A stretch of 59,565 nucleotides of DNA from NCBI GenBank assembly GCA_017994115.1, contig JAGOLK010000002.1, positions 13,827 to 73,391 of the forward strand. The letters run 5' to 3'. This stretch comes from Clostridia bacterium (GTDB taxonomy: Bacteria > Bacillota > Clostridia > Lutisporales > Lutisporaceae). A program made the translations under genes and the position numbers. Shown in pieces: positions 1 through 7,943 of this stretch (positions are counted from its first letter, which is position 1; the number at the start of each line of letters is the position of its first letter). The notes under the pieces were generated by a model, which was given only the letters and a program-made list of their open reading frames with translations, had not been told where the DNA came from and ran no database searches.

Positions 1-138
1 TGTGGAAAAGTTGAAGATGTATACGATGAAATGCTTTTTGACCTTGCGGATCAAGTGCAGAAAAAGACAGGTTACCAGCTTACCAATCAGCAGCTTTATT
101 TCTTCGGTTATTGTCCCAGCTGCAAACTCAATCAATAA
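1..138 (+). CDS. Fur-family metalloregulator, C-terminal fragment
   Basis: This is the 3' end of a gene that begins before the window. Frame 1 reads 45 residues to a TAA at 136-138. The fragment starts with CGKVEDVYDE and ends with FGYCPSCKLNQ. A CGK followed some 35 residues later by C-x-x-C near the C-terminus is the arrangement of the structural zinc site in Fur, PerR and Zur repressors, and the stretch YQLTNQQLYFFGYCPSC resembles the end of their dimerisation domain. Which metal or peroxide it senses cannot be told without the N-terminal half. It is convergent with the FMN-binding gene at 220. Confidence 0.75.
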   Translation, partial: CGKVEDVYDEMLFDLADQVQKKTGYQLTNQQLYFFGYCPSCKLNQ

Positions 139-170
139 CAATTTTCAGGATACGAGGCACAGGGAAAGGG

Positions 171-198
171 ACACGGGGACGGAGACACGTCCCCATGC
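171..198. repeat. Short GC-rich hairpin (GACACGGGGACG-type repeat)
   Basis: GGGGACG at 175-181 pairs with CGTCCCC at 188-194 across a 6-nt loop, preceded by ACAC. The same core, ACACGGGGACG with CGTCCCC, recurs in the larger hairpin at 53932-53983. GC content is far above the surrounding AT-rich intergenic DNA. It may also help end the Fur-family and FMN-binding transcripts, which converge here. Confidence 0.5.
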
Positions 199-219
199 CC
201 TATTCCCCATTCTTTTTTT

Positions 220-669
220 TCACTGTACTAACATAGATTCATTAAGAGCATTTCTTACTGCCTTTATTACCTTGCTCAACACATAGGAGGTAGTTCCCGT
301 ATCACTTGCAGCTGCCACATCCTGTTTCTTTATTATTGTATAGATTACGTCGGAAATTTCATCCTTGATGTTGGGATTGTTGCTTATGTAGTCGGGGGGC
401 ATTTCGATAAGCTTTATGTCCTTTATTTTTGCGTTCTTTATTGTTACCTCCGCCTTGACATCCCCGGATTCCGTTTTCTCTACACCCACATATACCCCAT
501 CATTATATTTCAAATATGTATAGCCTGAAGCAGCAAGCCCCGCTTCATTACTTCTTAATGTAAACAATAAAACCAAGCCAATAACCAGAACAATGAATAA
601 TACAGCATAAATTATGAGATTTTTCTTGGTTAATAAAATAATTCTCGGTTTGATAAATATCCCTCCCAT
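220..669 (-). CDS. Membrane-anchored FMN-binding domain protein
   Basis: About 150 residues. An N-terminal hydrophobic segment (IIYAVLFIVLVIGLVLLF, about residues 18-36) anchors a small extracytoplasmic domain. That domain has the DGVYVG opening and the C-terminal S/T-G-x-T pattern (AASDTGTTSYVLSKVIKAVRNAL region) of FMN_bind proteins, in which ApbE attaches FMN to a threonine. The usual SGAT is TGTT here, so flavinylation is plausible but not certain. Such proteins carry electrons in extracytoplasmic flavin chains. The start is unclear: the ATG at 669 has no good ribosome site, while GGGAGGG (661-667) lies 6 nt before an in-frame ATC at 654. Confidence 0.65.
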   Translation of the reverse strand: MGGIFIKPRIILLTKKNLIIYAVLFIVLVIGLVLLFTLRSNEAGLAASGYTYLKYNDGVYVGVEKTESGDVKAEVTIKNAKIKDIKLIEMPPDYISNNPNIKDEISDVIYTIIKKQDVAAASDTGTTSYVLSKVIKAVRNALNESMLVQ

Positions 670-777
670 CTTAGTCAATTACTTTTAGCCAGTTATATTT
701 CTTTATATAAAGTTATTACGAAAGGGATAAATATATGCAACCTTTTTTAAAAAAGCAATACTAAGATATTTTGAAAC

Positions 778-1749
778 TCAATGGCTTTGACTGACAGAAT
801 TAGTCCACTTGCCGCATCTGTCCCCCCACATTGACACAACCTTGCCGTCCATTTCAACCTTAATTACTTCACAGGAATTGTCACAGCCGGAGCACTCAAA
901 GCTTGCAGGCACAAAATCAAAATCATCAGCCTCAAATCCTCTGAACCCTGTTGTTTTGCCGCTCCTTAATATATACTCCCTGGCAAGCATAGCCGCACCT
1001 ATTGCCCCCATTACGTTGTAATGCTCGGGAACAACAACTTGGTGCCCTATTATCTTTTCAAAGGCTGTTTTTATACCTTTGTTTGCAGCTACTCCTCCCT
1101 GAAATACGAAAGGCGGTTCAAGCTTTTTCCCTCTTCCGAGATTGTTTATATAATTCCTCACAAGAGCTTCACACAATCCATTGATAATGTCGGCTTTTGA
1201 GAAGCCATACTGCTGCTTGGCAATCATATCAGATTCAGCAAACACAGTGCACCTGCCGGCGATCCTGACGTTCCTTTCGGCTCTCAAGGCTAGATCTCCG
1301 AACTCCTCGATTCTCACCTTCAGCCTTTCGGCCTGATGCTCCAGGAAGGAACCTGTGCCTGCAGCGCACACTGTGTTCATTGCAAAATCAACTACCATTC
1401 CATTCTTAAGCATTATAATCTTTGAATCCTGTCCGCCGATTTCAAATATGGTCCTTGCGTCAGGAAAATATGTAATAGCAGCAGTTGCATGAGCCGTTAT
1501 TTCATTTTTTACTACATCGGCTCCCACCATCATGCCGCTAAGCTGTCTGCCGCTGCCCGTAACACCTGCGCCTAACACCTTTGAGCTGCTTCCCAGCTCT
1601 GCTTTAAGGGTTCTCAGTCCCTCCTTCACCGATTCGAGAGGCTGGCCGTTTGTTCTGATATATTGCTTTGATAATACATTGAAGCTGTCATCCACTGCTA
1701 TCACATTTGTACTCACAGATCCTACGTCTATTCCTATGTAGAACTTCAT
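778..1749 (-). CDS. 2-hydroxyacyl-CoA dehydratase-type activase (ASKHA ATPase)
   Basis: 323 residues, the full length of the HgdC/BadF/BadG activator family. These are homodimeric iron-sulfur ATPases that inject an electron into a dehydratase or reductase. Visible motifs are the phosphate loop GIDVGSVST (6-14), FEIGGQDSK (102-110), Cys128 in NTVCAAGTGSFLE and Cys167 in AGRCTVFAESD. The two cysteines are the bridging [4Fe-4S] ligands. A C-terminal extension has CSGCDNSC and RCGKW, probably another metal site. No dehydratase subunits adjoin it, so the partner must be encoded elsewhere or the protein activates something different. It stands alone on the minus strand. Confidence 0.85.
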   Translation of the reverse strand: MKFYIGIDVGSVSTNVIAVDDSFNVLSKQYIRTNGQPLESVKEGLRTLKAELGSSSKVLGAGVTGSGRQLSGMMVGADVVKNEITAHATAAITYFPDARTIFEIGGQDSKIIMLKNGMVVDFAMNTVCAAGTGSFLEHQAERLKVRIEEFGDLALRAERNVRIAGRCTVFAESDMIAKQQYGFSKADIINGLCEALVRNYINNLGRGKKLEPPFVFQGGVAANKGIKTAFEKIIGHQVVVPEHYNVMGAIGAAMLAREYILRSGKTTGFRGFEADDFDFVPASFECSGCDNSCEVIKVEMDGKVVSMWGDRCGKWTNSVSQSH

Positions 1750-1922
1750 TATTTACCTCCGATTCCGCTTAAGTAAGTTCTCAACTTCAAGTGTTCCCTA
1801 TAAGCTATTTATGTAATCAAAAAAATATCATAATTTTCTATGTTTTCATTTAAAAAATATTATATAATTGTAGCTGATACTAAATATCTACAAAATTCGA
1901 CACTCAACAAGGAGTAATAAAT

Positions 1923-3179
1923 ATGACAGAAAAAACCGCATTTATTGATTTCAACAGCTTTATAAACTCCATTTCATTATCCCTGGATTTGGCGGAGGGG
2001 GCCGCCTTTAAGGACGAACACAAAAGGATTAATTTTAATGTTCCTATACCAAGATTCAGCATATATAACCACAACTTCGCCAGCCACTCAAAACGGACAG
2101 CCCTTGCATCACTTTGCATTGCAGAAGAGCTTAATTATGACGGGGAGAGGCTTAAGAATCTTTATATTGCCTCCAGCATGCACGATATCGGTGCGGTTGA
2201 AGCCTTTGCCGAAGCCCACGGAGACAGCAGCTTCATATATGAGCATTCCGAATTCGGTTCCAATATTATAAAGAAACTGCCGCTGGATAAATGTATTTCA
2301 AGGTTCATAAAATTTCATCACGAGAACTGGGATGGCTCAGGCCCCAACGGGCTTGCAGGAAGTAACATCCCTGAGGAAGCCCAGATAATACATATAGCTG
2401 ATATGTTTGAGCTTATTTACAATGATGAACAGCCGTACTGGATGCAGAAGGAATATATAATTAATTGGATTCAATCCAACAAAGGAAAAATGTTCAGCAG
2501 CAATATTTCGGATGCATTTATGGAAGCATGCAAAAATGAAAGGTTCTGGCTTGACATGGAGAATATCAATACCAATCCTGTTATCTTAACCCGCAAACAT
2601 CCCCCTATCAAGACATCGGTATCTCTCAATACAATAAAAAATATTGCCGTTGTCTTTGCAGCAATAATAGATAAGAAAAGCACCTTTACCCATGAGCATT
2701 CCATAGGTTTATCCAATCATGCCTCAATGTTTTGCAAGTATTACAATTTTGACAAGGAATCAACAATGAAAATGAAAATTGCGGCCTTGCTCCATGATAT
2801 AGGAAAGCTTGCCATCCCCAACCACATATTGGACAAGCCCGGGAGCCTCAATGCGAATGAATACTCTATAATCAAATCCCATACTTACTATACAAAACTC
2901 ATTCTGGGCAATATTTCAGGTATGGAAGAAATTACTCCCTGGGCAGCCAACCACCATGAGACCCTGAGAGGTACGGGCTATCCGGAAGGTATTGGCGCAG
3001 AAAGGCTATGCCATAAATCAAGAGTTATGGCAGTGTGTGATGTATATCAGGCTTTGACGGAAGACAGGCCTTACAGGGACGGAATGAAAAAAGAAAAAGC
3101 CCTTGAAATAATTGATTCAATGGCTGAGATCGGAAATCTTGATGCAAATATAGTAAAGGACTTAAAAGAGATTATTTAG
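1923..3179 (+). CDS. Tandem HD-GYP domain protein, probable c-di-GMP phosphodiesterase
   Basis: 418 residues preceded by AAGGAG. There are two HD-GYP-like halves. The first has SMHDIGAVE (near residue 82) and FHHENWDGSG. The second (from about 235) is canonical: LLHDIGKLAIP, then NHHETLRGTGYPEGI and a C-terminal DVYQALTEDRPYR, the signature of enzymes that hydrolyse cyclic-di-GMP. The first half lacks a GYP triplet (it reads GSGPNG), so it is probably degenerate or regulatory. No membrane segment or receiver domain is visible. The 3' end overlaps the convergent MocR gene by 8 bp. Confidence 0.85.
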   Translation: MTEKTAFIDFNSFINSISLSLDLAEGAAFKDEHKRINFNVPIPRFSIYNHNFASHSKRTALASLCIAEELNYDGERLKNLYIASSMHDIGAVEAFAEAHGDSSFIYEHSEFGSNIIKKLPLDKCISRFIKFHHENWDGSGPNGLAGSNIPEEAQIIHIADMFELIYNDEQPYWMQKEYIINWIQSNKGKMFSSNISDAFMEACKNERFWLDMENINTNPVILTRKHPPIKTSVSLNTIKNIAVVFAAIIDKKSTFTHEHSIGLSNHASMFCKYYNFDKESTMKMKIAALLHDIGKLAIPNHILDKPGSLNANEYSIIKSHTYYTKLILGNISGMEEITPWAANHHETLRGTGYPEGIGAERLCHKSRVMAVCDVYQALTEDRPYRDGMKKEKALEIIDSMAEIGNLDANIVKDLKEII

Positions 3180-4623
3180 CACTGTCTTTAATCTCCTCCA
3201 TTAAATTTCCTATTATGGATATTCCTTCGGCGATTTGTCCGAGGCTTGCAGCGGCAAAGCTTATCCTTATATGCTTCTCTCCGGCATCCCCCTTTATGAA
3301 TACGGTACCCGGCGTAAAAATTACCTTTCTGTCTCTGCACCTTTCAAAAAGTTCAACGGATGATACCTTCTCCGGCAGCTTTACCCACAGATTCAACCCT
3401 CCATAAGGCTGGGTGAAGCTTGCCCCCCTAAGATACTTTCTTGCAGATCTTACTGCTTCAAAATACCTCAGGCTGTATTCCCGTTTCATATATTCCAAGT
3501 GCTTGCTCCATATGCCGCTTCTGAAGTACAAATCAAGAACCCTTTGCATTAATCCTGAAGTATATATGTCTGTTATATGCTTGATACCCATAACATTTTC
3601 CTTCAAGCCTTCCGGAATTATCAGATATCCCACTCTAAGCCCCGGCATGAATATCTTGGAGAAGCTTTTTATATATATCACCCTGCCTTCACTGTCAAGC
3701 CCCTTAAGAGGCCTTTTCCCCACGTCAAGATAACTCAGGTCGCTCATGTAATCATCTTCAACCACCGTAACATCATATTTTCTGCAAAGCAGCAGAAGAT
3801 ATTTTCTCTTCCTTTCAGAATAGGTGTATCCGGTAGGATTCTGAAAATTCGGCATAACATAGATAAGCTTGGGCTTAATAAGCGCTAGCTTTTTTTCCAG
3901 CTCCTTCATATCCGGGCCGTCTGCCATAAGCGGTATTTCAACTATCTTTGCCCCCCTTGACTTGAATACGGCTACAGCTCCGTTATATGTCGGACTCTCT
4001 ACAAAGACGTAGTCTCCGTTGGTTAAAAGCACCCTGGATATAATATCTATGCCCTGCTGTGCACCGGAAATTACATGTATATCGGAGGCTTCCGCGTTAA
4101 TTCCATATTCCGTCAGATATTTTGATATCGACTCCCTTAAGGGTTTATACCCCATATTTTCATGATACATGAAGGCTCTTCCCCCGTCCCGTTCCAATAC
4201 TTCATCCAGCATCCTTCTGAAGTCTCTTATGGGGAAAAGCTTTGGGTCCGGGGAAGCTGTTGAAAGATTAATGATATCCTCATCTTCTCCCATATCCATA
4301 TCAAACTCTATTTCATCCAAAGAGTAGGTAAAATTATTTTCCAGGTTTATCACAGCCTTCAGCGGCATTACGTAAGTTCCGCTTCCCACCTTCTTATAAA
4401 CCAGCTTGTTATCCTCCAATAGCTTGTAAGCATTGACTATGGTTATACTGTTCACTCCCAGATGCTCAGCGAAGCTTCTGATTGTAGGAAGCTTGCAGTC
4501 TTCTGTAAGAATACCTTCAATTATATATTTTTTCAGCTGCTCATACAGCTGTATATAAATCGGACTGCCGCTGTTCTTGTCTATATTTATTTCTATATCC
4601 TTCGGAATTATCACATCACCCAT
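3172..4623 (-). CDS. MocR/PdxR-family transcriptional regulator (GntR wHTH + aminotransferase fold)
   Basis: 483 residues. The N-terminal 80 residues are a GntR winged helix (SPIYIQLYEQLKKYIIEG, LPTIRSFAEHLGVNSITIVNAYKLLEDNKLV). The rest is a fold-type I aminotransferase domain with ISGAQQGIDI, NFQNPTGYTY, a DDY-type PLP-pyridine aspartate in VVEDDYMSD and the Schiff-base lysine in IKSFSKIFMPGLRVGY. MocR proteins use PLP as an effector-sensing cofactor and often regulate vitamin B6, GABA or amino-acid genes. The start follows GAGGTGAGGG. A perfect palindrome lies in its promoter, so autoregulation is likely. It is divergent from the gene at 4777, a possible target. Confidence 0.88.
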   Translation of the reverse strand: MGDVIIPKDIEINIDKNSGSPIYIQLYEQLKKYIIEGILTEDCKLPTIRSFAEHLGVNSITIVNAYKLLEDNKLVYKKVGSGTYVMPLKAVINLENNFTYSLDEIEFDMDMGEDEDIINLSTASPDPKLFPIRDFRRMLDEVLERDGGRAFMYHENMGYKPLRESISKYLTEYGINAEASDIHVISGAQQGIDIISRVLLTNGDYVFVESPTYNGAVAVFKSRGAKIVEIPLMADGPDMKELEKKLALIKPKLIYVMPNFQNPTGYTYSERKRKYLLLLCRKYDVTVVEDDYMSDLSYLDVGKRPLKGLDSEGRVIYIKSFSKIFMPGLRVGYLIIPEGLKENVMGIKHITDIYTSGLMQRVLDLYFRSGIWSKHLEYMKREYSLRYFEAVRSARKYLRGASFTQPYGGLNLWVKLPEKVSSVELFERCRDRKVIFTPGTVFIKGDAGEKHIRISFAAASLGQIAEGISIIGNLMEEIKDSAK

Positions 4624-4637
4624 ACCCTCACCTCATT

Positions 4638-4651
4638 TTGTATCGATACAA
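4638..4651 (-). promoter_or_regulatory. Palindromic operator in the MocR promoter
   Basis: TTGTATCGATACAA is a perfect 14-bp palindrome immediately downstream of a TACAAT -10-like hexamer on the minus strand and about 15 bp before the MocR start codon. GntR/MocR regulators bind such TNGTAT/ATACNA dyads. The position suggests autorepression and possibly control of the divergent gene. Confidence 0.55.
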
Positions 4652-4776
4652 TTATTGTAGCATATTTATGTGTTCTCATAAAGAATAAGCTGAATTTTTC
4701 CGATATTTTATATAAGATCTATACCAAAGCAAAAAAGGATTGCAGCTTTGGCGTAATGTCACATGGAGGTGGAAAA

Positions 4777-5832
4777 ATGAAGATCGAGAATTCAAACATC
4801 TGTTTAAAGAGTGAGCGTTCCTCGGTAACCTTTAAACAAAAACAGGAAAATTTGCAGCTCTGGATAGGCGATAATCCTGAAACATCTATGAATAGTCCCC
4901 CCGGAATCATTATTGATATCTCAAAAAAAGCCATGGAACTTCATCAGCAAATCAGCAGCAGTAATTCCCAATGCATTGATACTGATAATGAAGAGGAACT
5001 TGTCGGAGAAGACAAACAAAAGCTTATGCTTATCGAAGCAATGCTGACGCAACTTCTGGGCAAAAAATTTAAATTCAAAATACCGAAAAAGATCAGAATC
5101 AACAGTGATATGCCGAATAACCGGGGAGTTCCGGCAAATCGCGGCGACGGGAACCCAAGAGCCGGATGGGGATTGATCTACGACAGTAAATCCATTCATT
5201 ATGAAAGTGAAAAGGTGTCTTTCAGCTCAACCGGAACTGTAAGAGCTTCCGACGGAAGAGAAATCAAAATAGACCTTCAACTGAATATGAGCAGGGAGTT
5301 TTTCTCCAGTGAAGAAATTCACATAAGAGCAGGGGATGCGTTAAGAAAGGATCCCCTTGTCATAAATTTCGATGCTCCTTCGGCAATGCTGTCAGACAAT
5401 AAATTCAGTTTCGATATTGACTGCGACGGAAATCCTGACCAGATATCCCGGCTTCTTGCGGGAAGCGGTTTCCTATCTCTCGATGTTAACAATGACGGGA
5501 AAATAAATGACGGAAGCGAGCTTTTCGGCCCTCAAAGCGGCGACGGCTTTGCTGATTTATCACAATATGATCTGGATGAAAATGGATGGATAGACGAAAA
5601 CGACATAATTTTCGACAGACTTAGAATATGGACAAAGGACGAATATGGAAATGACTTACTCTTTGCTCTCGGCGAGAAGGGTATAGGCGCAATATACCTG
5701 GGCAGCGCAGGAACGGCCTTCAGCTTGAGAGGAGAAGAAAACAAGGAAAACGGAATCATTCAGAAAACCGGCATTTTCCTTCATGAGAACGGTACTGCCG
5801 GATCGGTGCAGCATGTGGATTTGGTAGTTTAA
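4777..5832 (+). CDS. Conserved protein with dockerin/EF-hand-like calcium loops
   Basis: 351 residues from the ATG behind GGAGGTGG. There is no signal peptide. The N-terminal 120 residues are low in recognisable motifs. The middle contains Asp-rich loops, DIDCDGNPDQ, LDVNNDGKINDGSELFG and YDLDENGWIDENDIIFDRLRIW (about residues 220-275), matching the D-x-D/N-x-D/N-G calcium-loop pattern. The G-S-E-L-F-G motif recurs in many hypothetical proteins of this type across Firmicutes and Proteobacteria. Function is not known. Extended open frame upstream of 4777 lacks a ribosome site and is unlikely to be translated. It runs divergently from MocR and converges on the gene at 5852. Confidence 0.7.
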   Translation: MKIENSNICLKSERSSVTFKQKQENLQLWIGDNPETSMNSPPGIIIDISKKAMELHQQISSSNSQCIDTDNEEELVGEDKQKLMLIEAMLTQLLGKKFKFKIPKKIRINSDMPNNRGVPANRGDGNPRAGWGLIYDSKSIHYESEKVSFSSTGTVRASDGREIKIDLQLNMSREFFSSEEIHIRAGDALRKDPLVINFDAPSAMLSDNKFSFDIDCDGNPDQISRLLAGSGFLSLDVNNDGKINDGSELFGPQSGDGFADLSQYDLDENGWIDENDIIFDRLRIWTKDEYGNDLLFALGEKGIGAIYLGSAGTAFSLRGEENKENGIIQKTGIFLHENGTAGSVQHVDLVV

Positions 5833-5859
5833 AAGGTAAGAAGCGCGCTTCTTACCTTT
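5832..5859. terminator. Bidirectional intrinsic terminator
   Basis: A perfect 14-bp inverted repeat with no loop spacer, beginning AAAGGTAAGAAGCG at 5832 and mirrored to 5859. It sits between and overlaps the stop codons of the two convergent genes. A pyrimidine-rich tract (CTACTTTTTCT) follows on the plus strand. Confidence 0.75.
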
Positions 5860-6829
5860 CTACTTTTTCTACCATCTGTATTTTAGTACCGTCGCTTTTC
5901 ATCTTAAATAATCTGTTTGAGGCAGAATCAACAATGAAGTACAGCCATCCGTCAGCGATATTTATGAACTTGGAGCTTTCATAGTTCAGAATTGCCTTAT
6001 CTGTGCCATCCTTTTTTATCCTGAATATCCTGTTGCCGTTATATCCATTGCAATAATATACCCATTCCTCCGATACATTTATAAAAAGGGCTTCTTCCTT
6101 CGTAAGCTCCGTATTCTCAGTTCCGTCAGTCCTTATCTTATAGAGCTTGTTCCCGTTAGAGCCATTGCTGTAGTATATCCAGTCTCCGTCCACATTTATA
6201 TATGCTGCTGAATCCTCCGACACTCTGACATTTTCCTTTCCGTCAATACTGACCTTATATATCCTCTTTTTATCATCTCCGTTAGTGTAATAAATCCACC
6301 CCTCATGCACATTCAAATATGAGGAAAATTTGTCTCCGATGAGTGTTTTTTCTGTGCCGTCGGTTTTGATCTTGTAAATTCGCCTGTTATCGGATGCATT
6401 GCTGTAATAAATCCATTCATCCACAACATTTATGAAGGAAGCAGAGTCGTTTGTCAGCTTTGTCCTTTTAGTGCCGTCTGTTTTTACCTTATATATACTG
6501 CTTTTTTCCGTTTCTTCAATATTGCTGTAATACACCCAGTCTCCCTGCACATTCAGGAACATTGACCTATCACTGTTTAATTTGGTTTTTTCCGATCCGT
6601 TTATTCTCATTTTGTATATACTTACATCATCATTGCCGTTACAGTAGTATACCCAGCCTTCCTGGAATGCCACAACACCTCCGTTTGTTATATTTCCCAG
6701 GGTATTGCCATACCCCTCTGCCGGCATTCCGACTGTATCTTCAAGGGGGTCCGCATCCCTGCCGAAGCAGCCTGAAACAGCAAATATAATTAAAAGCATC
6801 AACGCTGAAATCCTAATGAGCTTCTTCAT
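5852..6829 (-). CDS. Lipoprotein with DUF5050-type beta-propeller repeats
   Basis: 325 residues starting at the ATG (6829) that has GAGGGGA upstream. A lipoprotein signal peptide ends in AVSGC. The rest is six or seven repeats of about 40 residues of the form W-V/I-Y-Y-x-N ... I-Y-K-I/V-x-x-D-G-T-x-x-x-x-L, typical of DUF5050 / YWTD-like beta-propellers. Such proteins are exported and probably bind peptides or glycans; no catalytic residues are evident. The regular repeats make internal recombination possible. Confidence 0.8.
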   Translation of the reverse strand: MKKLIRISALMLLIIFAVSGCFGRDADPLEDTVGMPAEGYGNTLGNITNGGVVAFQEGWVYYCNGNDDVSIYKMRINGSEKTKLNSDRSMFLNVQGDWVYYSNIEETEKSSIYKVKTDGTKRTKLTNDSASFINVVDEWIYYSNASDNRRIYKIKTDGTEKTLIGDKFSSYLNVHEGWIYYTNGDDKKRIYKVSIDGKENVRVSEDSAAYINVDGDWIYYSNGSNGNKLYKIRTDGTENTELTKEEALFINVSEEWVYYCNGYNGNRIFRIKKDGTDKAILNYESSKFINIADGWLYFIVDSASNRLFKMKSDGTKIQMVEKVER

Positions 6830-6902
6830 ATTTATTCCCCTCACATATATATTCCCTTCATATATTCTACACAGTTTTTATTTTTCCTTTAACTGTAACG
6901 CA

Positions 6903-7179
6903 ATATAAGAATTATGCGACGCATCTGAAGTTTGTAGTCATACTGCAGAGCACTATCCTTGTATAACAGCGAGCACTTATTGGCTTTGGGCAACAGAATC
7001 GAGTGAAGATATGCAGTAAAATCCGTGGGATTTACGTGAGGTAAATCCAGCACATACCAACAGGAGGTTGGGTTTATGTGCGTCAGGATTTTACAAGTAT
7101 CAAGCTCTGATTCTGTCCAAAGCTAATATCGTGCGAGTCGGTATACAAGGTTTTTGCTCTGGGAGCATGACTGCAAACT
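6903..7179. repeat. Structured intergenic repeat, subfamily A copy 1 (right end truncated)
   Basis: Nearly identical for about 275 bp to the copy at 50955-51260, but the right terminus is lost after GACTGCAAAC. The element folds on itself from end to end: GTTTGTAGTCATACTGCAGA pairs with the tail near 7160, CCTTGTATA with TATACAAGG, TTGGCTTTGGGC...CAGAATC with GATTCTG...CAAAGCTAA, and GTAAAATCC with GGATTTTAC. Two small hairpins (GGATTTAC/GTAAATCC and GCACATA/TATGTGC, the latter looped on AGGAGG) fill the centre. No protein is encoded. It is a MITE-like element or a structured RNA. Confidence 0.75.
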
Positions 7180-7314
7180 GATAGCTGCAGAGGGCAAAGG
7201 TTCATATTGTATTTAAGCTGCAAAAAAAGCTATAATTATATAAAGCATATAAGGCTAATTCTTTACATATCGGGAATAATAAAGCAATACGAATATATTA
7301 TGCGAGGTGGACCT

Positions 7315-7941
7315 ATGGGAGTTCCCAGCTTTAAAAGGCTTCCGATGCACATTGGAGTTATTCCCGACGGAAACAGGAGATGGGCCTTGGGAAAGGGCTT
7401 AGAGAAGCAGGATGGATACTATCATGGAGTTAAACCGGGCTTTGAGCTTTACAAATTATGTGTTGAACTTGGTATAAAAGAGTTAACCCTATATGGCTTT
7501 ACAGAAGACAATACCAGGAGGCCCTCCATACAGACACAAGCTTTCAGAAAAGCTTGCGTCGATGCTGTAATGGAACTTACAGGGAAGGATGCGGAGCTAT
7601 TGGTCATTGGGAATACCAGCTCCCCCATGTTTCCTCAGGAGCTTCTTCCTTATACCAAGAGGGTAAAGTTCGGGCGGGGGCTTATTAAAATCAACTTCCT
7701 GGTCAATTATGGATGGAACTGGGATTTGAGCCATGCAGGACATATTGCCTCTGCCGACATTTCAAGAGTGGACCTGATTATCCGATGGGGCGGAAGGCGC
7801 AGGCTCAGCGGTTTTCTGCCTATACAATCGGTGTACGCTGATTTTTATATTGTCGATGACCTATGGCCGGATTTTAAACCGGAGCATCTGTATAAAGCCC
7901 TTGAGTGGTATCAGTATCAGGATGTGACCCTTGGAGGATAA
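7315..7941 (+). CDS. Divergent cis-prenyltransferase (UppS-like)
   Basis: 208 residues from the ATG behind GAGGTGG, short against about 250 for UppS. Recognisable family motifs are IPDGNRRWA (catalytic Asp region), GVKPG with the preceding His, YGFTEDNTRRP (for YAFSxENWxRP), LIIRWGGRRRLSGF (for IRTGGExRxSNF) and DFYIVDDLWPDF. The Glu of the RTGGE motif is Arg and the Mg-binding Glu of the YAE motif is Asp. Undecaprenyl-diphosphate synthase normally sits next to cdsA and dxr; here the neighbour is the CCA-adding gene. It is probably a paralogue making another polyprenyl diphosphate, or one with altered activity. Confidence 0.7.
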   Translation: MGVPSFKRLPMHIGVIPDGNRRWALGKGLEKQDGYYHGVKPGFELYKLCVELGIKELTLYGFTEDNTRRPSIQTQAFRKACVDAVMELTGKDAELLVIGNTSSPMFPQELLPYTKRVKFGRGLIKINFLVNYGWNWDLSHAGHIASADISRVDLIIRWGGRRRLSGFLPIQSVYADFYIVDDLWPDFKPEHLYKALEWYQYQDVTLGG

Positions 7942-7943
7942 AA

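Noticed and set aside
4462..4776. Open frame extending the calcium-loop gene upstream by 105 codons
   Set aside because: It runs antisense through the MocR start and promoter and lacks a ribosome site; the ATG at 4777 has GGAGGTGG.
6903..7179. Repeat considered as an insertion sequence or group II intron
   Set aside because: No transposase or reverse-transcriptase frame and only about 300 bp; called a structured repeat instead.
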